From CAZLGC01 sp964559275 (GTDB lineage: Bacteria > Patescibacteriota > CALEFQ01), in NCBI GenBank assembly GCA_964559275.1, contig CAZLGC010000022.1, forward strand, positions 1-16,247: 16,247 bases of DNA, in the 5' to 3' direction. A program made the position numbers and the translations under genes. A model generated the notes under the pieces. That model was not told the origin of the DNA and did no database searches. It saw only the letters and a program-made list of their open reading frames with translations. Below are positions 1-5,536 of this stretch, piece after piece; within the stretch, counting starts at the first letter, position 1, and each line of letters starts with the position of its first letter.

Positions 1-549
1 CCATCTTTTGATAAGTATATTGAAATATTTAGATTTGATTTCATGCAGATGGTTAGTTCCATGCGATACGCAAATCTTGTTTCAAGAGAACCTTTCTTGA
101 TGAATACTAAAGAATATTTCGAATATTTTGCGGGAAATATGCAAGGGAAATTAAGCGGAACAGTGGATCTTATGGCATCTAAAAAAATCGATGAAAGCGA
201 ATTGGGTTCAATTAGAACAATTCTTTGTCACTCGCAAGTAATGGCTCGGATAGGGAATTGGCTTAGTACCTGGAGAAGGGAGCTTAAGGATTGTGATTAT
301 TCAAGCGTTATATTTCCCTTGTCAGTTGAAAAAGGTTTTTTCAACATTGAAAATATTAAAAAGGGAAATCTTGACCTATCAGATCAGCAACAGGCAGAAA
401 TCAAAGAGCAACTTCTTTCTATTTGGAGGAGTCATTACGATGAAATTTCCTCATTTAGAAAGAAAATTCATTCAATAGATGTACGAAAATTCCAAAGAGG
501 TTTAGAAAATTTGCTACAACTACACTTAAGCAGTGAGGGGATGAAATGA
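1..549 (+). CDS. C-terminal part of a probable class I isoprenoid/terpene-synthase-fold protein (5' end outside window)
   Basis: The frame is open from base 1, so this is the 3' part of a longer gene; the first in-window ATG (43) need not be the real start. The visible protein is all-helical with no membrane segment. The stretch RIGNWLSTWRRELKDCDYSS fits the helix-H NSE metal-binding motif of class I terpene synthases, (N/D)DxxSxxxE, as N-W-L-S-T-W-R-R-E, with the usual Asp a few residues later. The segment before it (EYFEYFAGNMQGKLSGTVDL) resembles the helix that precedes this motif in bacterial terpene cyclases. The first Asp-rich motif would lie upstream and cannot be seen. The second motif position is Trp rather than Asp, so catalysis is uncertain. 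The stop overlaps the kinase start (ATGA), implying translational coupling. Base composition is AT-rich (19 G+C of 60 in bases 61-120). Fold assignment is inference from motif spacing; function unknown. Confidence 0.5.
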   Translation, partial: PSFDKYIEIFRFDFMQMVSSMRYANLVSREPFLMNTKEYFEYFAGNMQGKLSGTVDLMASKKIDESELGSIRTILCHSQVMARIGNWLSTWRRELKDCDYSSVIFPLSVEKGFFNIENIKKGNLDLSDQQQAEIKEQLLSIWRSHYDEISSFRKKIHSIDVRKFQRGLENLLQLHLSSEGMK

Positions 550-2510
550 TGGCTAAATCAAAGGAAAAATCTAGTCACTATTTCTCAGCTGCTCAGACAC
601 TTTCTGTTCTGCAGAAAATCTCTGCAGCACTTGTTAGCGATCTTGATTTTGAAAGCATGACCCAAAGGGTGGTTGATACCATGGTGAAGGATTTACAGTA
701 TCTGGGTGGTATACTGTTTCTTGTCAATAAAAAAAAGAACGAGGTCAGGGCATATACGACCTCATCCACAAAAGTTATAAACGCGATTGTCAAAGCTCTC
801 CCATCTTCTTTCAGAGATCACTACACTAAACTTCAAGATCCTAAGGATAACGTTGCGAGGACTGTCAAGTATAACAAGGTCTATATCGGAAATAGATTAA
901 GTGACTTCATCTCCCCGGCTGTCGATGCAAATATGGCTGATTGGATCCAGCGTTTTGCTAGGGTAAAGTCAACCATTACAATTCCGGTTAGAGGGAAGCA
1001 GGAAATAATCGGTGCTTTGCTCTTGAATACAGAAAGAGATGAATTTTCAGATGAAGAGATAACAATACTTCAAGCCTTTGCAAACCAGGTGGGGGTAGCG
1101 ATAGAAAACGCTCGTTTTTATCAGCAAATAAACAACTTCAACACTGAACTCAAGCAAAAAGTCTCCGAAGCCACGGCCCAAATCCAACGCCAATACCAGG
1201 ATCTTCTAGTTCTCCGCAAGATTACTGACATTATCACTTCCACCCTTGATCTCCAGAAAGTCTGCCAGGAAATCGTTAACAGTGTCACCACCCGCCTCAA
1301 CTTCGTGGCCGGATTCATCTCCCTGATTGATGCCGAAACATACCAGTTGTATCCTACTGCCATATCCGAGACTGCCGGCATGGACAAGGTGAGGAATTTA
1401 CTGGGCGATTTCCGGAAACTGCGCTTGGCGGTAGATGATAAAAGGAGCAAGTTGTCCCAGGCGGTCAGCAATATGGAGGTCTACACGACTGATAATCTCA
1501 CAGAAGTTCTCTCCCCGCCACTTAATCCCAGGATAGCACAGCGAATCCAGAAAATGAACAAAATTGCGGGTGTGATAGTGTTGCCGATTATGGCCCAAGG
1601 TCGCGCTTTGGGAGCCCTGACAATCGGATTGGATAAGCCGGCAGAAGAGATAATGAAACAGGAAAAAGAAACTTTGATTACTCTGGCCAACGAAGCCGGC
1701 CTCGCCATCGATAACGCTCTGCTTTTCGAGCGCACCCAACAGTTCAATGTCCAGCTCAAAGACGAAGTTAGTCGGGCAACTAAGGAGCTGCGCGACGCTA
1801 ACGCCAAACTTAAGAAACTGGACAAGGCCAAGTCGGAATTCATTTCAATTGCTTCCCACCAGCTGCGTACACCACTTTCCACGATCAAAGGTTATCTTTC
1901 TATGATCCTGGCTGGTGACTATGGGATGGTCACCGACAGTGTCGGCAAAGTCCTGGGCCGGGTCTACAACAGCAACGAGCGCTTAGTCACGTTGGTCAAT
2001 AACATGCTCAACGTTTCCCGCATCGAAAGCGGCCGGATAACTATGCAGCCTAAACCGTTCCAGATAGAAAACACGATTGAGGACGTAATGGGTGAGCTGG
2101 CTCCCGAGGCCAAGGCGCGGCGGGTGGATCTCATTTTCAAAAAGCCGACCTGGCAACCCAAAAAAGTTATCGGTGATAAAAGATTATTGCATGAGGTCCT
2201 GGTGAATTTGGTAGATAACTCCATCAAATATACCCCGCACGGTACGGTCAAAGTTACTCTGCATCGCCACTTCGGCCAGCTAGAAGTCAGGGTCAAAGAT
2301 GACGGCGTTGGCATGACCAAGGATGACCAGAGCCGGCTTTTTAAGAAATTTTCCCGCGGTCGCGATGCTTATCGTCACTACACCGGCGGCTCCGGCCTCG
2401 GTCTCTATGTTGTCCGCCGCCTGGTGGAAATGAATGGCGGCACTATCCAGGGCTCCAGCCCCGGTCGCGGTAAGGGCAGCACCTTCAAGTTTACGATTCC
2501 TTACGCTTAG
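546..2510 (+). CDS. Soluble GAF-GAF sensor histidine kinase
   Basis: Cytoplasmic sensor kinase of 654 aa with no transmembrane segment. Order: GAF 1 (about 20-190), coiled linker with FNTELKQKVSEAT (198-210), GAF 2 (about 220-392), a paralogous linker FNVQLKDEVSRAT (400-412), HisKA with the H-box SHQLRTPL and phospho-acceptor His438, then HATPase_c with N-box Asn558, G1 box DDGVGM (585-590), F-box LFKKFSRG and G2 box GGSGLGL (614-620). All catalytic motifs look intact, so it should autophosphorylate and pass phosphate to a receiver, most likely the one encoded next. The start at 546 overlaps the previous stop by four bases and has GAGGGG upstream; ATG 549 is an alternative. The first third is AT-rich like the upstream gene, while everything from about base 1150 on is near 52% G+C, suggesting the sensor end was exchanged. 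The ligand of the GAF domains is unknown. Confidence 0.93.
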   Translation: MMAKSKEKSSHYFSAAQTLSVLQKISAALVSDLDFESMTQRVVDTMVKDLQYLGGILFLVNKKKNEVRAYTTSSTKVINAIVKALPSSFRDHYTKLQDPKDNVARTVKYNKVYIGNRLSDFISPAVDANMADWIQRFARVKSTITIPVRGKQEIIGALLLNTERDEFSDEEITILQAFANQVGVAIENARFYQQINNFNTELKQKVSEATAQIQRQYQDLLVLRKITDIITSTLDLQKVCQEIVNSVTTRLNFVAGFISLIDAETYQLYPTAISETAGMDKVRNLLGDFRKLRLAVDDKRSKLSQAVSNMEVYTTDNLTEVLSPPLNPRIAQRIQKMNKIAGVIVLPIMAQGRALGALTIGLDKPAEEIMKQEKETLITLANEAGLAIDNALLFERTQQFNVQLKDEVSRATKELRDANAKLKKLDKAKSEFISIASHQLRTPLSTIKGYLSMILAGDYGMVTDSVGKVLGRVYNSNERLVTLVNNMLNVSRIESGRITMQPKPFQIENTIEDVMGELAPEAKARRVDLIFKKPTWQPKKVIGDKRLLHEVLVNLVDNSIKYTPHGTVKVTLHRHFGQLEVRVKDDGVGMTKDDQSRLFKKFSRGRDAYRHYTGGSGLGLYVVRRLVEMNGGTIQGSSPGRGKGSTFKFTIPYA

Positions 2511-2518
2511 GGTATAAT
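2490..2518 (+). promoter_or_regulatory. Probable promoter for the response regulator
   Basis: TATAAT at 2513-2518 lies 17 bases after TTTACG (2490-2495, 4 of 6 matches to TTGACA). It sits at the very end of the kinase gene, so the receiver may be expressed separately from the kinase. Predicted start of transcription is near 2525, leaving a short leader with no Shine-Dalgarno sequence. Confidence 0.5.
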
Positions 2519-2551
2519 ATTGAGGAATATTGGTAATAAATAACAAAATAT

Positions 2552-2941
2552 ATGCCGGAAAAAATAAGAATATTTTTAGTCGAAGATGACCAGGATCTGC
2601 AGGAAATGTACGAAACCAAGTTCACCATGGAAGGTTTTGAGGTGGTGAAAGCAGAGAACGGAGCGGCTGCCTTAAACAAGATCACCGGCGACAAGCCTGA
2701 CATTATTTTGCTGGATATTGTGATGCCGGAAATTGATGGCTTTCAAGTTCTCAAAGATATCAAAGCCAATCCGGACACGAAGGAAATCCCGGTGATTTTG
2801 CTCACCAATCTGGGCCAGGATGGCGACATCAAAAAAGGCATGGAGCTGGGCGCAGTTGACTACCTTATTAAGGCTAATTTCACTCCGAACGAAGTCGTCG
2901 AGAAGGTTAAAAAGGCTCTGGGTAATACCGAAGAAAAATAA
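2552..2941 (+). CDS. Stand-alone CheY-like response regulator (receiver only)
   Basis: A 129-aa single receiver domain without output domain. The acidic pair is Asp12/Asp13 (LVEDD), the phospho-acceptor is Asp55 (IILLD), the switch Thr is Thr85 (LTN) and the conserved Lys is Lys107 (LIKANFTP). It follows the histidine kinase by 41 bases and is the likely phosphate acceptor from His438. With no DNA-binding or enzymatic domain it must act by protein contact or as a phosphate sink. The upstream sequence (aataacaaaatat) has no Shine-Dalgarno site; ATG 2552 is chosen because it places the first beta strand at the normal distance. It closely resembles the second receiver at 15767-16144. Confidence 0.93.
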   Translation: MPEKIRIFLVEDDQDLQEMYETKFTMEGFEVVKAENGAAALNKITGDKPDIILLDIVMPEIDGFQVLKDIKANPDTKEIPVILLTNLGQDGDIKKGMELGAVDYLIKANFTPNEVVEKVKKALGNTEEK

Positions 2942-2953
2942 GCGGGAGCGGCA

Positions 2954-3631
2954 ATGTTTCTCCAGATAGTTTGGTACATTTTTATAGGTTTTTTGCCGGG
3001 CCTCTTTTGGCTCTGGTTTTATTATAAAAAAGATCTTCACCCCGAACCCCTGAAATGGGTGGTAAAGGTTTTCTTTTTGGGGATGGTAATTACAATCCCG
3101 GCTATTTTGCTGGAGGTTCTGTTTGAATTCTTTACCTCGATGTACCTAGAGCCGGGGACTATCGGATATATTGCCGTCACTACATTTGTCATTGTCGCGC
3201 CGGTGGAGGAATATCTAAAATATTTGGTTGTCAAAAGAACAGTTTACCGTAGCCCCGTTTTTGATGAAAAGATAGACGGTGTAATTTACTGTATCGCGGC
3301 CGGTTTAGGTTTTGCCACTTTCGAAAACATCCTGGCGGCAGTCGGCAGCGACGGCTCCATCGTACTGGCCCGGGCGGTGACAGCGACACTGCTTCACGCC
3401 GTTGCCTCCGGCCTGGTTGGCTTTTACCTGGGACAAGCCAAGTTTCGCCCGCAAAAAAGCAGATTCTACATCACGATCGGCCTACTTTCCGGAATCATTG
3501 TTCACGGAATGTACAATTTTGTGATCACAATCGACACCGCCCTGACAATTCCGCTTCTGATCATACTATTGGCCGTAGTCTACATAATTCTGGCGGTTGG
3601 AATCAAGCGAATGCAGCGAGTTGAGGTTTAG
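2954..3631 (+). CDS. PrsW-family intramembrane metalloprotease (CPBP/PrsW clan)
   Basis: A 225-aa polytopic membrane protein with about six to seven hydrophobic segments. Family motifs are present in order: EExxK in a membrane helix (VEEYLKY, Glu85, Glu86, Lys89), FEN (123-125), a membrane His148 in LLHAVASG, and His184 in VHGMYN. These Glu and His residues are the presumed zinc ligands of the PrsW/CPBP group, of which PrsW in Bacillus cleaves an anti-sigma factor at site 1. The substrate here is unknown, and no sigma or anti-sigma gene is in the window. The start follows the receiver stop by 12 bases with GGGAG upstream, so it probably shares the receiver transcript. No clear terminator follows. 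Confidence 0.85.
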   Translation: MFLQIVWYIFIGFLPGLFWLWFYYKKDLHPEPLKWVVKVFFLGMVITIPAILLEVLFEFFTSMYLEPGTIGYIAVTTFVIVAPVEEYLKYLVVKRTVYRSPVFDEKIDGVIYCIAAGLGFATFENILAAVGSDGSIVLARAVTATLLHAVASGLVGFYLGQAKFRPQKSRFYITIGLLSGIIVHGMYNFVITIDTALTIPLLIILLAVVYIILAVGIKRMQRVEV

Positions 3632-3657
3632 CGGCCTAATCCACAAGAAATCCACGG

Positions 3658-3686
3658 TTGCCTTTTTTTGCAAATAGACTTATAAT
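3658..3686 (+). promoter_or_regulatory. Promoter for hsp20
   Basis: TATAAT at 3681-3686 is spaced 17 bases from TTGCCT (3658-3663, 4 of 6). Transcription would start near 3693, giving a leader of about 38 bases. No CIRCE or other heat-shock operator is visible here, unlike at the ClpC promoter. Confidence 0.55.
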
Positions 3687-3730
3687 ATTGACACTAAAGG
3701 ACTCTATCTAAGATTTTTAATTCCAAAAAA

Positions 3731-4234
3731 ATGTTTGGTAAAAAAGATAAAAAAGAAGAAGAAACAAAAATGGGAACCACTAAAGAAGAGGCTGAGGTAG
3801 AAACTGTCGAAGCTCCTCAAGAGCCCAAGAAAATCACTCCTCGCACTGAAGACAAACCGGAAGAGAAGAAAGAAGACTGGCTGGAAGGTGAAGATGAATA
3901 TGAAGGCCAGCTGACTCTAGATGTTTATCAGGACGAAGACAACATTGTAATCAAATCAACTATCGCCGGTGTAAGCCCGGAAGATTTGGACATTTCCATC
4001 AACAACGACATGCTCACAATCAAGGGCAAACGGCAGAAGCAAACGGAGGTCAAAGAAGATGACTATTTCTACCAGGAATGCTACTGGGGTTCTTTCTCCC
4101 GCTCTGTCATTTTGCCGATGGAAGTTGAAACAGACCAGATTGACGCCATGCTCAAAGACGGCATTCTGACAATAAAACTTCCGAAATCCCGCAAGGCCAA
4201 GGCTAGAAAGATTGAAGTCCGCCCCGGAGCATAG
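3731..4234 (+). CDS. Hsp20/alpha-crystallin small heat-shock protein
   Basis: ATP-independent holdase chaperone of 167 aa. Residues 1 to about 57 are a highly charged Lys/Glu-rich, probably disordered arm. The alpha-crystallin domain follows (about 58-155), with the family signature GILTIKLPK close to its end. The C-terminal tail has KIEV, a likely I-x-I/V motif used for oligomer assembly. The N-terminal arm is unusually acidic and lacks the aromatic residues usual in this family. There is no Shine-Dalgarno site before ATG 3731 (ttccaaaaaa); Met14 (3770) is an alternative start that would drop the KKDKKEEE stretch. It is monocistronic, with its own promoter and a strong terminator. Confidence 0.9.
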   Translation: MFGKKDKKEEETKMGTTKEEAEVETVEAPQEPKKITPRTEDKPEEKKEDWLEGEDEYEGQLTLDVYQDEDNIVIKSTIAGVSPEDLDISINNDMLTIKGKRQKQTEVKEDDYFYQECYWGSFSRSVILPMEVETDQIDAMLKDGILTIKLPKSRKAKARKIEVRPGA

Positions 4235-4241
4235 GAAAGCG

Positions 4242-4270
4242 AAAAACTGCCTCAAGGCAGTTTTTCTTTT
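4242..4270 (+). terminator. Intrinsic terminator after hsp20
   Basis: AAAAACTGCC (4242-4251) pairs with GGCAGTTTTT (4256-4265) around a TCAA loop, followed by a T-rich tail. Confidence 0.9.
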
Positions 4271-4280
4271 GGGAGAATGC

Positions 4281-4289
4281 TGGTAGAAT
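4281..4289 (+). promoter_or_regulatory. Extended -10 promoter for the 213-aa protein
   Basis: TG-G-TAGAAT forms an extended -10 element. No good -35 box is found 16-18 bases upstream, which is usual for this promoter type. Transcription would start near 4296, about 22 bases before the gene. Confidence 0.45.
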
Positions 4290-4317
4290 GAAAAAAGAGA
4301 CTTAAGCAAACAATATT

Positions 4318-4959
4318 ATGAGTTCATCAAATCCAGAAGCCGGCGGCCCTCCCGAAGAAGAGGTCTCGCCGCCAAAAGAGTCGGAGGAAAAAATATCTCA
4401 CGGCGAGCAGGCCCGGAGAGAAGAGGAGGAAAGTTGGGAAAAATCAACCGCCGGGGAGCTCCTGGCCTCACTAGAGAAACAGCAGGAAGAGGGTTATGCT
4501 ATCGCGGAAGCACTGGGTATGCAGCTAGAAGCGACAGTCCCACTTTCTCGGGAAAAACGATCTGAAATCCGCCAGGGACTGAAAGAGATAGATAAAAAAG
4601 CCTCTGAGCGTCACCAGGCAATCATGAAATTAATGAAGATGAAGAGTTTGCGCGAAATGGCCGCGTTCCATTTATCCAGTATCGGAGATTGGATGGAAAC
4701 AATCTCTCGTATCGGCAAAGTCGATTTCAATTATGACCGGTCCCAACCATTATTGGGTCAAATAGAACAGTTGGAAGGAAGTTTGTCTCCAGAAATTTTC
4801 AGATTTCTTGAAGCTAAAGCAGGTGAATGCTGGCAGGATTTTGAGAAAGCCTGTAAGGAGCATAATGAAATCCGGGATGAAATTGCGAGGCAGGGCGATA
4901 TTGCATTTGCCGAAAAACTTGAAAAGCTGGGGGTTTTTGATACCAAGACTAGGCACTAG
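4318..4959 (+). CDS. Unknown acidic, helical protein (213 aa)
   Basis: Not recognised. Residues 1 to about 45 are rich in Glu, Ser and Pro and look disordered. The rest is predominantly helical and charged, with heptad-like stretches at about 45-115 (including LLASLEKQQEE and KEIDKKASERHQAIMKLMKMK) and again at about 150-205, so coiled-coil or helical-bundle structure is likely. There is no signal peptide and no membrane segment. A promoter and a strong terminator flank it, which supports a genuine monocistronic gene. No Shine-Dalgarno site is seen before ATG 4318. The similar charged N-termini of this protein and of Hsp20 are probably compositional only. Confidence 0.7.
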   Translation: MSSSNPEAGGPPEEEVSPPKESEEKISHGEQARREEEESWEKSTAGELLASLEKQQEEGYAIAEALGMQLEATVPLSREKRSEIRQGLKEIDKKASERHQAIMKLMKMKSLREMAAFHLSSIGDWMETISRIGKVDFNYDRSQPLLGQIEQLEGSLSPEIFRFLEAKAGECWQDFEKACKEHNEIRDEIARQGDIAFAEKLEKLGVFDTKTRH

Positions 4960-4972
4960 AAAATACGCCGCG

Positions 4973-4999
4973 AAAAATCACCATCAGGTGATTTTTTGT
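4973..4999. terminator. Bidirectional intrinsic terminator
   Basis: AAAAATCACC (4973-4982) pairs with GGTGATTTTT (4987-4996) around an ATCA loop. T runs on both strands allow it to end the 213-aa gene on plus and to back up the minus-strand terminator at 5008-5032. Confidence 0.88.
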
Positions 5000-5007
5000 T
5001 TGGCAAT

Positions 5008-5032
5008 CAAAAGCAGGCTGAGAACAGCCTGC
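5008..5032 (-). terminator. Intrinsic terminator of the minus-strand 105-aa gene
   Basis: On the minus strand GCAGGCTG-TTCT-CAGCCTGC is a perfect 8-base-pair hairpin followed by TTTT. It lies about 22 bases after the stop of the 105-aa gene. Confidence 0.85.
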
Positions 5033-5054
5033 CTAATCTGGAATGCTACGAGAT

Positions 5055-5372
5055 TCACTCGCGGTTAGCGGCGATGAGTAATTCATCTACCAGCTCCTTC
5101 AGCTTGTGGGCAAAAGTGCCCAGGGTCGAGAGCTCGATATTTCGCACTGCTATCTTGCGCGGATTGAAATTTTTGCTCCGAGCCTCATCTTCATCGATAA
5201 AGGTAGCCTCACAGAAACAGCGTCGGCCCTGGAACCTGAGTTGCAGAGAAACCTGGATGCGCTGGTGCTCTGGGCAGATCACCGTGAGCAGAGCCTCGCA
5301 AGTGCCCGGGGGAGCTTCACACCTCGTAACCTCCAGACCGGTTTCTTCCAAAAAGTCTTTTAAACCGGCCAT
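5055..5372 (-). CDS. Unknown small cytoplasmic protein with five cysteines (105 aa)
   Basis: Not recognised. It has no signal peptide or membrane segment; predicted mixed alpha/beta, with a helical C-terminus (FAHKLKELVDELLIAANRE). Cysteines are at 18, 25, 33, 52 and 54, the last pair in RCFCE; the spacing does not match a standard zinc ribbon. The gene is well supported by signals: AAGGAGG four bases before the ATG, a TTGACT-17-TATTAT promoter upstream, and a perfect terminator downstream. It is transcribed divergently from the ClpC gene from abutting promoters, which suggests shared control, though the ClpC operator lies on the ClpC side. Confidence 0.75.
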   Translation of the reverse strand: MAGLKDFLEETGLEVTRCEAPPGTCEALLTVICPEHQRIQVSLQLRFQGRRCFCEATFIDEDEARSKNFNPRKIAVRNIELSTLGTFAHKLKELVDELLIAANRE

Positions 5373-5408
5373 ATTGCCTCCTTTCGTCTTCTTTAGCGAC
5401 TTCGTGTT

Positions 5409-5437
5409 ATAATAGATTAGAAGCGAAGAACAGTCAA
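5409..5437 (-). promoter_or_regulatory. Promoter of the minus-strand 105-aa gene
   Basis: Reading the minus strand, TTGACT (5437-5432) is followed after 17 bases by TATTAT (5414-5409), both one mismatch from consensus. The -35 box lies three bases from the -35 box of the divergent clpC promoter. The same region read on plus gives TG-T-TATAAT (5405-5413), a possible extra plus-strand start without a -35 box. Confidence 0.7.
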
Positions 5438-5440
5438 CTC

Positions 5441-5469
5441 TTGACAGGGCAGAGAATTGAGCCTAAAAT
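5441..5469 (+). promoter_or_regulatory. Strong housekeeping-type promoter of clpC
   Basis: TTGACA (5441-5446, perfect) and TAAAAT (5464-5469) are spaced exactly 17 bases. Transcription should start near 5476, inside the CIRCE operator, so repressor binding would block initiation. Confidence 0.88.
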
Positions 5470-5473
5470 CAAA

Positions 5474-5500
5474 TTAGCACTCTCCTTCACAGAGTGCTAA
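5474..5500 (+). promoter_or_regulatory. CIRCE operator (HrcA binding site)
   Basis: TTAGCACTC (5474-5482), a nine-base spacer, then GAGTGCTAA (5492-5500): both half-sites match the CIRCE consensus at every position. CIRCE is the operator of the heat-shock repressor HrcA, which relies on GroEL for activity, so ClpC here should be induced by heat and protein-folding stress. HrcA is not encoded in this window. Confidence 0.96.
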
Positions 5501-5536
5501 TACAAAAAATCACCTCAAAATCTTAAAATCCAATAT

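Noticed and set aside
3661..3670. T7 run after prsW as an intrinsic terminator
   Set aside because: No stable hairpin could be built directly before it, and it overlaps the -35/spacer of the hsp20 promoter.
4808..5412. Plus-strand frames over the 105-aa gene (86, 138 and 85 aa)
   Set aside because: They cross two terminators and oppose a gene with promoter, ribosome site and terminator; translations show no family features.
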